Of a DNA stretch of 64,000 nucleotides, positions 51,552-60,767 are shown piece by piece; positions within the stretch are counted from its first letter, which is position 1, and each line of letters starts with the position of its first letter. The notes beneath the pieces were generated by a model. It saw only the letters and a program-made list of their open reading frames with translations. It made no database searches and had not been told where the DNA came from. Source of the stretch: CAMLHP01 sp035712285. GTDB lineage: Bacteria > Gemmatimonadota > Gemmatimonadetes > Gemmatimonadales > GWC2-71-9. Both the position numbers and the translations under genes were made by a program. The stretch is taken from positions 1 to 64,000 of the forward strand of contig DASTBA010000105.1 of assembly GCA_035712285.1 (NCBI GenBank). Direction: 5' to 3'.

Positions 51552-52261
51552 TGCCGCTGGCCTACCGTCGCGCCCTGCTCAAGATCTCGGGCGAGGCGCT
51601 GGCCGGCGAGAAGGGCCAGGGACTCGACTATGCCGTGGTCGAGGCCTTGGCGGAAGAACTCAAGGCGGTGCACGCCATGGGCGTGCACCTCTGCCTCGTG
51701 GTCGGGGGCGGCAACATCATCCGGGGCGCGGTCGCGAGCCGTGAAGGGCTGGACCGCGTCTCGGCCGACTACATGGGCATGCTCGCCACCGTCATCAACG
51801 CACTGGCGGTGCAGGACGTGCTGGAGAAGCACGGCGTGGACACGCGGGTCATGACGGCCATCCGCATGGAATCCCTGGCGGAGCCCTACATCCGGCGGCG
51901 GGCCATCCGCCACTTGGAGAAGGGGCGGCTGATCATCTTCGCCGGTGGCACCGGCAATCCGTACTTCTCCACCGACACCGCCGGCGTCCTCCGGGCGCTG
52001 GAAATCGAGGCGGAAGTCATCCTCAAGGCCACCAATGTGGATGGCATCTATACCAGCGATCCCCGCAAGAATCCGGATGCGCAGTTCATTCCGGAGCTTT
52101 CCTTCCAGGAAGCGATCGTCAGGAACTACGCCGTCATGGACGCCAACGCGTTCGGACTCTGCAAGGCCAACAACCTTCCCATCATCGTCTTCAACATGAA
52201 CAGGCCCGGCGCCATCTCACGCGTGCTGCAGGGAGACCGGGTCGGGACCATCGTCCGATGA
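51551..52261 (+). CDS. pyrH: Uridylate kinase (UMP kinase)
   Basis: This 236-residue amino-acid-kinase-fold enzyme phosphorylates UMP. Motifs are LLKISGEALAGEKG, VVGGGNIIRG, GTGNPYFSTDTAGVLRALE and KATNVDGIYTSDPRKNPDA. Its ATG shares one base with the tsf stop (TGATG). The tsf-pyrH-frr order is widespread. Confidence 0.97.
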   Translation: MPLAYRRALLKISGEALAGEKGQGLDYAVVEALAEELKAVHAMGVHLCLVVGGGNIIRGAVASREGLDRVSADYMGMLATVINALAVQDVLEKHGVDTRVMTAIRMESLAEPYIRRRAIRHLEKGRLIIFAGGTGNPYFSTDTAGVLRALEIEAEVILKATNVDGIYTSDPRKNPDAQFIPELSFQEAIVRNYAVMDANAFGLCKANNLPIIVFNMNRPGAISRVLQGDRVGTIVR

Positions 52262-52812
52262 GCACGATTCCGGAACTCGTGAAGCAGGCCAGGGAGCTCA
52301 TGGCCAAGGCGGTGGATGCGACGCGGCGGGAGCTGCAGGGCATCCGGAGTGGCAAGGCGTCCCCGCAACTTCTCGATGTGGTCCGGGTGGAGGCCTACGG
52401 CAGCAGCATGCCGCTCAATCAGGTGGCCATGGTCTCGGCCCCGGAACCCCGCATGCTGGCGGTACAGCCGTTCGACAAGGGGCTGGCGCAGGCCATCGAG
52501 AAGGCGATCCGCGATGCCGGCCTGGGCCTCAACCCGGCCAGTCAGGGCACGCTCATCCGGGTGCCGCTGCCGGCGCTCTCCGAGGAGCGGCGCAAGGAAC
52601 TGGTCAAGGTGGTGCGGAAGCTGTCGGAGGAGGGAAAGGTCGCGGTGCGGCATGCGCGCACCGAGACCATCACCAGGGTCAAGAAGGTCGAGCACGTCTC
52701 CGACGATGACAAGAGCCGTGCGGAGAAGGACCTCCAGAAGGTCACCGACGAGCACATCCGGCACATCGACGAATTGGTCTCGGTCAAGGAAGCCGAGATC
52801 ATGGAAGTCTGA
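52258..52812 (+). CDS. frr: Ribosome recycling factor
   Basis: This 184-residue protein splits post-termination ribosomes with EF-G. It shows the three-helix-bundle segments MAKAVDATRRELQGIRSGKA, the hinge region PLNQVAMVSAPEPRMLAVQP and PLPALSEERRKELVKVVRKL. It overlaps pyrH by four bases. Confidence 0.97.
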   Translation: MSTIPELVKQARELMAKAVDATRRELQGIRSGKASPQLLDVVRVEAYGSSMPLNQVAMVSAPEPRMLAVQPFDKGLAQAIEKAIRDAGLGLNPASQGTLIRVPLPALSEERRKELVKVVRKLSEEGKVAVRHARTETITRVKKVEHVSDDDKSRAEKDLQKVTDEHIRHIDELVSVKEAEIMEV

Positions 52813-52816
52813 CGGC

Positions 52817-53557
52817 ATGACGGATGACGCGCTCGCACAGATTCGCCTGAACGGTGCGGTCCCGCAGCACATCGCGATCATCATGGACGGCAACGGCCGC
52901 TGGGCCAGGGGCCGCTCGCTCCCCCGGCCGCTCGGCCATCATGCGGGGATGAAGGCGGTGCGGGAGGTCGTGGCCGGCGGCCTCGATGCCGGCGTCGAGG
53001 TCCTGAGTCTCTTCGCCTTCAGCACCGAGAACTGGCAGCGGCCCCAGAGCGAGATCGACGCGCTGATGGGGCTGCTGGAGGAGTACATCGCGCGGGAGAT
53101 GGATGAGCTGCGCGAGCGCGGCGTGCGGGTCCGGGTGCTGGGCGACCTCGACCGGCTCTCCGAGAGCGGGCGGGAGGCCATCGAGCGGGTGCTGCGGCAC
53201 ACCGAGGGCGGGACCGCCCTCTCGCTCAACCTCTGCATCTCGTACAGCTCGCGCGCCGAGATCACCCGTGCCGCCCGCCAGCTGGCGCAGGCGGTGGCCC
53301 AGGGACGGCTCCGGCCCGACGACATTGACGAGGATGCGTTGGGGGCCCGGCTCTACACGGCCGGCTTTCCCGACCCCGACCTGCTGATCCGCACGTCCGG
53401 CGAGATGCGCATCTCCAACTTCCTGCTCTGGCAGCTGGCCTATGCCGAGTTCTACGTGACGCCGGTGCTCTGGCCCGACTTCACCCGGGAACACCTCTTC
53501 GGGGCCATTCTCGACTTCCAGCGCCGCGACCGCCGCTTCGGGCGCGTCCCCCTCTGA
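52817..53557 (+). CDS. uppS: Undecaprenyl diphosphate synthase (cis-prenyltransferase)
   Basis: This 246-residue enzyme makes the C55 carrier lipid for cell-wall synthesis. It has the cis-prenyltransferase motifs HIAIIMDGNGRWA, GLDAGVEVLSLFAFSTENW, LNLCISYSSRAEI and PDLLIRTSGEMRISNFLLWQ. ATG 52817 is four bases after frr, and the stop shares a base with the cdsA ATG. Confidence 0.96.
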   Translation: MTDDALAQIRLNGAVPQHIAIIMDGNGRWARGRSLPRPLGHHAGMKAVREVVAGGLDAGVEVLSLFAFSTENWQRPQSEIDALMGLLEEYIAREMDELRERGVRVRVLGDLDRLSESGREAIERVLRHTEGGTALSLNLCISYSSRAEITRAARQLAQAVAQGRLRPDDIDEDALGARLYTAGFPDPDLLIRTSGEMRISNFLLWQLAYAEFYVTPVLWPDFTREHLFGAILDFQRRDRRFGRVPL

Positions 53558-54423
53558 TGGCTGCCAATTTCGGGCGGCGAATCGGGTTCGCCGCCGTGGC
53601 CATTCCGGTTGCGCTCGGCCTCGTCTACCTGGGCGGCTGGCCGCTGGTGCTGCTGGTGGCGGCGGCCGGTGTGCTCGGCGTGAAGGAACTCTTCGCGTTC
53701 GTTCCCCAAGCCGATATCCGGCCCATGGCGGCCCCGGGCTATCTCGGCGCGGCGGTGCTGGCGCCGCTCACCTATCTGGCACTGAGCAGTACCGCCGCCG
53801 CGGCGTTCTGGGGGGCATGGTGGCCCTACGTTCTGGCGCTGGGCCTCATCGCGCTGCTCGTCTGGGTGCTCGCGGTGCGGCCGCCCGAAGGGCACCCCAT
53901 CGAGGCGGCCGGTACGACACTCCTTGCCGTCGCCTACGCCGCCGCGCTCCCCGCCTTCCTGCTGGTGCTCCGCCATCACGACCGCGGGCTCATGTCCTGG
54001 GCCGGTACCTGGCTGGTCTTCTTCCCGCTCATCGTCACCTGGATCTGCGATACGTTCGCCATGCTGGGCGGCATGCTCATCGGCGGGCCGAAGCTGGCGC
54101 CGGTCGTGAGTCCCGGCAAGACGCGCTCGGGCGGCGTCGCCGGCGTGATCGGCGCGCTGCTCACCGGTGCCGTGTTCGCCTGGTGGGTGTTTCCGGCTGC
54201 CGGGGTTCATGCCGGCATCATGCCGGTCATGTTCATCGCCCTGGTGCTTTCGATCGTGGGCCAGCTTGGAGATCTGGTGGAATCGCTCTTCAAGCGGCAG
54301 GCGGGCGTGAAGGATTCGAGCGCGCTCATTCCTGGGCACGGCGGCGTGCTGGACCGGTTCGATTCGCTCTATTTCGCCATTCCGGTGTGCGCCGCATTCT
54401 ACCGGATGCTGGGGATCCAGTGA
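53557..54423 (+). CDS. cdsA: Phosphatidate cytidylyltransferase
   Basis: This 288-residue polytopic membrane enzyme converts phosphatidate and CTP to CDP-diacylglycerol for phospholipid synthesis. Several hydrophobic helices lead to the family signature around KLAPVVSPGKTRSGGVAGVI and GDLVESLFKRQAGVKDSSALIPGHGGVLDRFDS. The gene order uppS-cdsA-dxr-rseP is typical of many bacteria. Confidence 0.95.
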   Translation: MAANFGRRIGFAAVAIPVALGLVYLGGWPLVLLVAAAGVLGVKELFAFVPQADIRPMAAPGYLGAAVLAPLTYLALSSTAAAAFWGAWWPYVLALGLIALLVWVLAVRPPEGHPIEAAGTTLLAVAYAAALPAFLLVLRHHDRGLMSWAGTWLVFFPLIVTWICDTFAMLGGMLIGGPKLAPVVSPGKTRSGGVAGVIGALLTGAVFAWWVFPAAGVHAGIMPVMFIALVLSIVGQLGDLVESLFKRQAGVKDSSALIPGHGGVLDRFDSLYFAIPVCAAFYRMLGIQ

Positions 54424-55553
54424 GCACCGCGACCCGTGGCGTGGCGATCCTCGGATCCACCGGCTCGATCGGCCGCAGCACGCTCGAGGTGCTGGCCCGC
54501 CAGCGTGATCACTTCCGGGTGGTGGCGCTCACCGGCGGCTGCAACGCCGATCTCCTGGACGCGCAGGTGCGCGAATGGCATCCGGCGTATTCCGGCCTTG
54601 TCTCCGGCCCCGGCGACCGGACTGGCGGGCCCGACGTGCTGGTCGCGGCGGCGACCCGGCCGGACGCCGACATCGTGGTCAACGCCGTGGTGGGGGCCGC
54701 CGGCCTTCCGGCCACGCTGGCGGCCCTCCGCGCCGGCAAGCGGGTGGCACTCGCCAACAAGGAGTCGCTGGTCATGGCGGGCGGCCTCGTCATGGCCGCC
54801 ATGCGGGAAGGGGGCGGGGAACTCGTCCCGGTGGACAGCGAGCACAGCGCCGTGCTGCAATGTCTCGCCGACCAGCGATCGGCGCCGTCGCGACTGATCC
54901 TCACGGCCTCCGGGGGCCCGTTCCGGGAGTGGGACGCGAAGCAGGTGCAGGGTGCCACGGTGGCGCAGGCGCTGGCCCATCCCACCTGGCGGATGGGGCG
55001 GAAGATCACGGTGGACAGCGCCACGCTGGCCAACAAGGCGCTGGAGATCATCGAGGCGCACTTCCTGTTCGGCCTGTCCTACGCCCAGCTGGATGCCGTG
55101 GTGCATCCCCAGAGCATCGTGCATGCGCTGGTGGAGTTCTGCGACGGCAGCGTGATGGCGCAGGTGGGCTTTCCCACGATGGAGCTCCCCATCCTCTACG
55201 CGCTCACCTGGCCCGGGCGCCTGCCCGACGCCGGGGTGCCGCGGTTCGACCCGCTCAGGGCCAGCCCGCTCACGTTCGAGCCGGTCCGGCGGGATCTGTT
55301 TGCCGCCTTCCATGCAGGTGTTGCCGCCGGCGAGGCCGGCGGAACGATGCCCGCCGCATTCAATGCGGCGAACGAACTGGCGGTGGCTGCCTTCCTGGAT
55401 GGCGGCATCCGCTTCGGCCAGATTGCCGAGATCATCCGCTACGTGCTGGACGCCCACGCCGGCGCGCCGGCCGACACCCTGGAGGCGGTCCTCGCGGCCG
55501 ATGCCGCAGCCCGCCGCCGAGCGCTCGACCTGATTCGACGGACGGCCGCATGA
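54420..55553 (+). CDS. dxr: 1-deoxy-D-xylulose-5-phosphate reductoisomerase
   Basis: This 377-residue NADPH enzyme catalyses the second MEP-pathway step. Motifs are AILGSTGSIGRSTLEVL, LANKESLVMAG, VDSEHSAVLQCL, TASGGPF, MGRKITVDSATLANKALEII and VVHPQSIVHALVEF. GTG at 54420 overlaps the cdsA stop. With dxs and the prenyl synthase in region 2 it covers the pathway entry and the chain-building end. Confidence 0.97.
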   Translation: MSTATRGVAILGSTGSIGRSTLEVLARQRDHFRVVALTGGCNADLLDAQVREWHPAYSGLVSGPGDRTGGPDVLVAAATRPDADIVVNAVVGAAGLPATLAALRAGKRVALANKESLVMAGGLVMAAMREGGGELVPVDSEHSAVLQCLADQRSAPSRLILTASGGPFREWDAKQVQGATVAQALAHPTWRMGRKITVDSATLANKALEIIEAHFLFGLSYAQLDAVVHPQSIVHALVEFCDGSVMAQVGFPTMELPILYALTWPGRLPDAGVPRFDPLRASPLTFEPVRRDLFAAFHAGVAAGEAGGTMPAAFNAANELAVAAFLDGGIRFGQIAEIIRYVLDAHAGAPADTLEAVLAADAAARRRALDLIRRTAA

Positions 55554-56926
55554 TCGTCGCTGCTCTTGCCCTCATCGTGGTACTCGGCGTGCTCATCTTC
55601 GTGCATGAGCTCGGGCACTTCGTGGCCGCCAAGTGGGCGGGGGTGTTCGTGCATCGTTTTTCGCTGGGGATCGGGCCGCCGGTCAAGGCACTGAGCTTCC
55701 GGCGAGGGGAGACGGAGTATGCCATCTCCTGGCTGCCCCTGGGTGGCTACGTGAAGATGGCGAGCGCCGAGGAAGAGGCGATGCTCGCGTCGCTGGAGGG
55801 CGGCCGTCCGCACGAACCGGTGCCGGCCGACCGGCTGTTCGAGGCCAAGCCGCTGTGGAAGCGGATGATCATCATGGTGGCCGGCGTGACCATGAACATG
55901 CTGTTCGCCTGGGTGGTCTATGCCGGGCTCGCGCTGCACGCGGGCAAGGTCAGCAACCTGGAGACCCGGGTAGGGCTGGTGGACTCCACGGCCGTGCCGG
56001 CCGGGGCCGAGGCGCTCAGGACCCTGGCGGCCGGCGATCGCATCGTCCGCATCAACGGCGATTCGGTGGACAGCTGGAACGCGGTGCTTGACCGGATTCA
56101 GAATGCCGGCGGCCCATCGCTGGACATCGCGCTGGCGGGCGGACGGCAGGTGTCGCTCGCAATCCCGGCTGATGCGGTCGGCGAACGACTCAAGGCCTCG
56201 GCCGCGCTGGCACCCTGGCGCTCCGCCGTCCTGGACTCGGTCGTGCCGGATCGGGCGGCCGGTCTCGCCGGCCTCAGGGCCGGTGATTCGGTGGTGGCCA
56301 TCAATGGCCAGCCGGTCCGGCAATGGTACGACCTGACCCGGATGGTGGAGGCGCTGCCGCACCAGCCGATCGCGGTCCAGGTGGTTCGCGCGGGGACCTT
56401 GCACGAATTCCGCTTCGTCACCGACTCGCAGGTGGTGCTCGATACCCTGGGGTCCAGCCGGGTCGTGGGTCTGCTGGGGGTCACCAGTCAGCTGCATTTC
56501 CGGCATGATCCGCTCAGCCTGGGTGGTGCGATCACGGAGGGCTGGCAGCAGACCGCGGGCGCCGTCCAGCAGATCGGCCGGACCGTCAAGGGCATGGTGC
56601 GGGGTCACGTGGCCGGACGGGAACTGGGCGGCCCGCTGCTGATCGGGCAGCTGGCGGGCCAGAGCGCCCGGATGGGGATCGAGGTCTTCCTGGCCTTCAT
56701 GGCGCTGATCTCGGTGAACCTCGCCGTGCTGAACTTCCTGCCGATCCCCCTGCTGGACGGCGGCCAGTTCGTGTTCCTGCTGGCCGAGGGGATCCTGCGG
56801 AAGCCCCTGCCGCTCAAGGTCCGGGAAACCGCCTCGATGGTGGGGTTTGTCCTGCTGATCCTGCTCATGGTCTTTGCCTTCTCCAACGACCTCCGGCGGA
56901 TCTTTGGCGGGATACTGGGGGGGTAG
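55550..56926 (+). CDS. rseP: RIP metalloprotease RseP
   Basis: This 458-residue site-2 protease has the zinc motif HELGH at residues 19-23 in the first membrane helix, two PDZ domains in the centre and the conserved NFLPIPLLDGGQ in the third membrane segment, plus a final hydrophobic helix. Such proteases cleave membrane-bound anti-sigma factors and signal peptide remnants. The anti-sigma target is not encoded nearby. ATG 55550 overlaps the dxr stop. Confidence 0.94.
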   Translation: MIVAALALIVVLGVLIFVHELGHFVAAKWAGVFVHRFSLGIGPPVKALSFRRGETEYAISWLPLGGYVKMASAEEEAMLASLEGGRPHEPVPADRLFEAKPLWKRMIIMVAGVTMNMLFAWVVYAGLALHAGKVSNLETRVGLVDSTAVPAGAEALRTLAAGDRIVRINGDSVDSWNAVLDRIQNAGGPSLDIALAGGRQVSLAIPADAVGERLKASAALAPWRSAVLDSVVPDRAAGLAGLRAGDSVVAINGQPVRQWYDLTRMVEALPHQPIAVQVVRAGTLHEFRFVTDSQVVLDTLGSSRVVGLLGVTSQLHFRHDPLSLGGAITEGWQQTAGAVQQIGRTVKGMVRGHVAGRELGGPLLIGQLAGQSARMGIEVFLAFMALISVNLAVLNFLPIPLLDGGQFVFLLAEGILRKPLPLKVRETASMVGFVLLILLMVFAFSNDLRRIFGGILGG

Positions 56927-56934
56927 GCCGGGAC

Positions 56935-56964
56935 TTGCCCGGCGGTGGGAAACGGGGTTATCTT
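56935..56964 (+). promoter_or_regulatory. Promoter for rpsO-pnp
   Basis: TTGCCC (56935-56940) is followed 17 or 18 bases later by TTATCT/TATCTT (56958-56964). Transcription would start near 56971, about 48 bases before rpsO. Confidence 0.5.
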
Positions 56965-57018
56965 GCTGAGCTTGGAGAGTTTACGGACTTGGCGGCGGAC
57001 AACGAGGACACAGCGCGC

Positions 57019-57279
57019 ATGACGTTTGACAAGCAGCCGGTGCTGGAGAAGTACCGGGCCCACGAGACGGACACCGGTTCCACCCGGCTTCAGGTGGCGG
57101 TGCTCACCGAGCGGATCAACTCGCTCACCGATCATTTCCGCACCCATCCCAAGGATCACCACAGCCGCCGCGGCCTGCTCAAGATGGTGGGCACCCGCCG
57201 CCGGCTCCTGACCTACCTCCGGCGCACGGACCTGGACGGGTACCGCGCGCTGATCGAGGAACTGGGTCTCCGCCACTAG
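57019..57279 (+). CDS. rpsO: 30S ribosomal protein S15
   Basis: This 86-residue helical protein has the S15 pattern HETDTGSTRLQVAVLTERIN, LTDHFRTHPKDHHSRRGLL and RRRLLTYLRRTD. It binds 16S rRNA helices in the central domain and represses its own mRNA in other bacteria. ATG 57019 fits the family. Upstream in-frame codons lie in the promoter region and are not coding. Confidence 0.96.
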   Translation: MTFDKQPVLEKYRAHETDTGSTRLQVAVLTERINSLTDHFRTHPKDHHSRRGLLKMVGTRRRLLTYLRRTDLDGYRALIEELGLRH

Positions 57280-57294
57280 CACACAGCGATGGTC

Positions 57295-57327
57295 AGGGCG
57301 TCTCGGTCATGGGGACCGGGACGCCCT
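57295..57327 (+). other. Stable hairpin between rpsO and pnp
   Basis: Bases 57295-57308 pair with 57314-57327 in a 14-pair stem containing a single G-U pair around an ATGGG loop. No T-run follows, so it is not an intrinsic terminator. In E. coli a long stem-loop in the same position is cut by RNase III and used by PNPase for autoregulation. A similar role here is an inference from position and shape. Confidence 0.7.
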
Positions 57328-57375
57328 CTGCGCATTGGGCGCCGCGCTGCCACAGAGAGAGAAACGGACAAAGAC

Positions 57376-59463
57376 GTGACCGTACAGAAAATCGAAACCG
57401 AGTTCGCGGGACGCGCGCTCAAGCTGGAAACCGGGCGCATGGCCAAGCAGGCCGCCGGCTCCGCCCTCGTGCAGTTCGGGGACACCATGGTGCTGGCCGC
57501 CGTGACGGTGTCGCCCAATGTCTCCACCCTGCCGTTCTTTCCCCTCACCGTCGAATACCGCGAGAAGACCTACGCCGCCGGCAAGATCCCGGGCGGGTTC
57601 CTCAAGCGTGAGGGCCGACCGTCGGACGAGGAGATCCTTGCCGCGCGCCTGATCGACCGCTCCATCCGCCCCCTCTTTCCCGAGGGCTTCAAGAACGAGG
57701 TCCAGGTCTTCGTGACGGTGCTCTCCGCCGATCAGGAGAACGACGCGGACATCGTGGGCATGGTGGCGGCCTCCACGGCGCTGGCGCTGAGCGAGGTGCC
57801 GTGGAACGGGCCGCTGGCCGCGGTGCGGGTGGGCCGCGTGGACGGGAACTGGATCCTGAACCCGACCTTCCAGCAGCTCGACGCCTCCACGATTGACCTG
57901 GTCGTCAGTGGCTCGGCCGATTCCATCGTGATGGTCGAGGGCGGCGCGCTGGAGGTCTCCGAGCAGGAGATGCTGGACGCGCTCGGCGTGGCCCAGAAGG
58001 GCATCGCGGAGCTCATCAAGACCCAGAAGAAGATCCTGGACAAGGCCAAGGCCGAGAAGATGGCCTGGAAGAAGGCCGAGCCGAACGCCGAGCTGGGCGC
58101 CGCGGTGCGGAAGCTGGCGGAGAAGAAGATCGCCGGCGCCATGAACGCCAAGGACAAGGGCGGTCGCGCCGACAACCTGCGCGCCGTGCGGGACGAGGTC
58201 TTCGCCGCGCTGGCCGAGACCTATCCGGAGGGCCAGAAGGAGATCGCCGCCGAGCTCGAGGAGATCGAGTACCGCGCCATGCGGGCCCAGGTGCTGGACA
58301 AGGGCGAGCGGGTGGATGGCCGGGATACCGACACCGTCCGGCCGATCACCATCGATTCCAGCGTGCTGCCGCGCGCCCACGGCTCGGCGCTCTTCACCCG
58401 GGGCGAGACCCAGGCGCTAGTGAGCGTCACGCTCGGCACCGCCGATGACGAGCAGCGGCTCGACAGCATCGACGTGGCCGGCGAGACCACCAAGTCGTTC
58501 ATGCTGCACTACAACTTCCCGCCCTTCTCGACGGGCGAGGTCAAGATGATCCGCGGCACCAGCCGCCGCGAGATCGGGCATGGCGCGCTGGCCGAGCGGG
58601 CGCTCCAGCCGCTGCTGCCGGAGTACGACACCTTCCCGTACACCCTGCGCGTGGTGTCGGAAATCCTCGAGTCCAACGGCTCGTCCTCGATGGCCACCGT
58701 CTGCGGCGGCTCGCTCGCGCTGATGGATGCCGGCGTGCCGATGAAGGCGCCCTGCGCCGGTGTGGCGATGGGGCTCATCAAGGAAGGGAAGAAGGTCGCC
58801 ATCCTCACCGACATCCTGGGCTCCGAGGATCACCTCGGCGACATGGACTTCAAGGTGGCGGGCACCGAGAAGGGCATCACCTCCATCCAGATGGACATCA
58901 AGATCGAGGGACTGGATCTCGCGATCATGGCCGAGGCGCTGGAGAAGGCCCGGAACGGCCGGCTGCACATCCTCAAGGAGATGAAGAAGGCCCTGGCCGC
59001 GCCGCGGGCGGATCTCTCGCCCTATGCGCCGCGCATCGTGACGGTGCAGATCAAGCCCGACAAGATCGGCGACGTGATCGGGCCCAAGGGCAAGACGGTC
59101 CGGGGCATCCAGGACGCCACCGGCGCCAAGATCTCGATCGAGGACAGCGGCGTCATCACCATCGCCGGCGTGGGTCCCGAGACCATCGAGAAGGCACGCG
59201 CCATGATCGCGGCCATCACCACCGAGCCCGAGGTGGGCAAGGTGTACGAGGGCCCGGTCAAGAGCACCACGCCGTTCGGCGCCTTCGTGGAGATCCTGCC
59301 CGGCGTCGAGGGGCTGCTCCATATCTCGGAGCTGCAGCACGGCCGCACCGAGAAGACCGAGGATGTGGTCAAGGCCGGTGACGTGGTGCAGGTGAAACTG
59401 CTCTCGGTGGATGAGCGCGGCCGCATGAAGCTGTCCCGCAAGGCGCTACTTCCCAAGGAGTAG
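57376..59463 (+). CDS. pnp: Polynucleotide phosphorylase
   Basis: This 695-residue 3'-5' phosphorolytic exoribonuclease has two RNase PH domains (for example FFPLTVEYREKTYAAGKIPG in the first and FTRGETQALVSVTLGTADDE in the second) linked by a helical region. These are followed by a KH domain (VIGPKGKTVRGIQDATGAKI) and an S1 domain (PFGAFVEILPGVEGLLHISE). The frame is open from 57289, through the hairpin, but GTG at 57376 gives the family N-terminus VQKIETEFAGRALKLETGRM. Confidence 0.96.
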   Translation: MTVQKIETEFAGRALKLETGRMAKQAAGSALVQFGDTMVLAAVTVSPNVSTLPFFPLTVEYREKTYAAGKIPGGFLKREGRPSDEEILAARLIDRSIRPLFPEGFKNEVQVFVTVLSADQENDADIVGMVAASTALALSEVPWNGPLAAVRVGRVDGNWILNPTFQQLDASTIDLVVSGSADSIVMVEGGALEVSEQEMLDALGVAQKGIAELIKTQKKILDKAKAEKMAWKKAEPNAELGAAVRKLAEKKIAGAMNAKDKGGRADNLRAVRDEVFAALAETYPEGQKEIAAELEEIEYRAMRAQVLDKGERVDGRDTDTVRPITIDSSVLPRAHGSALFTRGETQALVSVTLGTADDEQRLDSIDVAGETTKSFMLHYNFPPFSTGEVKMIRGTSRREIGHGALAERALQPLLPEYDTFPYTLRVVSEILESNGSSSMATVCGGSLALMDAGVPMKAPCAGVAMGLIKEGKKVAILTDILGSEDHLGDMDFKVAGTEKGITSIQMDIKIEGLDLAIMAEALEKARNGRLHILKEMKKALAAPRADLSPYAPRIVTVQIKPDKIGDVIGPKGKTVRGIQDATGAKISIEDSGVITIAGVGPETIEKARAMIAAITTEPEVGKVYEGPVKSTTPFGAFVEILPGVEGLLHISELQHGRTEKTEDVVKAGDVVQVKLLSVDERGRMKLSRKALLPKE

Positions 59464-59470
59464 CCGCGGG

Positions 59471-60727
59471 GTGGAAACGGTCCGGCTGGACGAGGGGCTG
59501 TTCCGGAGCACTGCGCCCAATGGGCTGGTGGTGCTGTCGGAGCAGCTCCCGTGGCTCCGGTCCACGGCGATCGGCGTCTGGGTCGGCACCGCCAGCGCGC
59601 ACGAGGCCCGAGACAAGATGGGCCTGTCGCACCTGCTGGAGCACATGGTGTTCAAGGGCACCGAGCGGCGCAGCGCCCGGCAGATCGCCCTCGAGCTCGA
59701 GGTGCGGGGCGGCAGCCTGGACGCCTACACCGGCCGTGACAACACCAGCTTCCAGGCGCACGTGCTGGATGCCGACCTCCCCCTCGCCGTGGACATCCTC
59801 ACCGATCTCGTCCGCCGGCCGCTCCTGCGTCCCCAGGACCTCGACGCCGAGCGGCGGGTGGTCATCGAGGAGATCAGCGGCGTGGAGGATACGCCGGACG
59901 ACCTGGTCTTCGACCTGCACGCCGGCACGCTCTGGTCTCCTCATCCGTACGGCTATTCGATCCTCGGCTCCCGCGAGTCGGTCTCCGCCCTTCAGGTCTC
60001 CGACCTCCGCGCGCTCCACGAGGGGGCGTATTTCACCGGCAACTGCGTGATCGCGGCGGCGGGCAACCTGGAGCACGAGGAGCTGCTCGCCGGGCTGGAA
60101 CGCGAGGGCTGGTTCACCGGGCGGGAGTCACGCGCGGCGCTGGATCCGGTGACGCCCGCGCCGGCACGGCGCGGCGTCGAGCGGTGGGAAGGGCGGGACA
60201 CCTCCCAGTGCCACATCGTCTTCGGCACCGATACCTTCCCCGCGCGCGATCCGCGCCGCTTTGCGCTGGCGATCCTCGCCAACGTGTTCGGCGGCGGGAT
60301 GTCGAGCCGGCTGTTCCAGCGGGTCCGGGAGGAGCTGGGACTGGCCTACGCCGTCTATGCCTATCACCAGCTCTTCCAGTCGGGCGGCCAGCTGGGCGTC
60401 TACGTGGGCACCCAGCCGGAGTCGGCGGATGCGGCGTGCGATGCCATTCGGGCCGAGTTCGATCGCATGGCCACCGGCTCGCTCTCGCCGGATGAGCTCG
60501 CGCACGGGAAGGTCCAGCTCAAGGGGCAGATCATGCTGGCGCTGGAGAGCCCGATCAGCCGGATGAGCCGGCTCGCGTCCAGCGAGCGGATGGAGGAGCG
60601 GTACCGGCCGCTCGACGAGGTGCTGGGCCTCGTGGATGCGGTCACGGCGGAGGATGTGGCGGCGGCCGCGGCCGAGTTCTTTCCCAGCGAGCGCCAGACG
60701 GTGCTTCGGCTCGGTCCGGCGGCGTGA
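59471..60727 (+). CDS. M16-family zinc peptidase
   Basis: This 418-residue pitrilysin-type peptidase has the inverted zinc motif HLLEH (residues 54-58) with the third ligand in VVIEEI about 75 residues on, and a second M16 domain with GGGMSSRLFQRVREELGLAY. Processing-peptidase-like members of this size are often found after pnp. The substrate is unknown. GTG 59471 is seven bases after pnp. Confidence 0.92.
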   Translation: METVRLDEGLFRSTAPNGLVVLSEQLPWLRSTAIGVWVGTASAHEARDKMGLSHLLEHMVFKGTERRSARQIALELEVRGGSLDAYTGRDNTSFQAHVLDADLPLAVDILTDLVRRPLLRPQDLDAERRVVIEEISGVEDTPDDLVFDLHAGTLWSPHPYGYSILGSRESVSALQVSDLRALHEGAYFTGNCVIAAAGNLEHEELLAGLEREGWFTGRESRAALDPVTPAPARRGVERWEGRDTSQCHIVFGTDTFPARDPRRFALAILANVFGGGMSSRLFQRVREELGLAYAVYAYHQLFQSGGQLGVYVGTQPESADAACDAIRAEFDRMATGSLSPDELAHGKVQLKGQIMLALESPISRMSRLASSERMEERYRPLDEVLGLVDAVTAEDVAAAAAEFFPSERQTVLRLGPAA

Positions 60728-60767
60728 CGTCAGGGGCAGGTTCACTTCAACAGGTGGCGAATTCGCG

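Noticed and set aside
57295..57327. Hairpin between rpsO and pnp as an intrinsic terminator
   Set aside because: The stem is followed by CTGCGC rather than a T-run, so it is recorded as a leader structure instead.
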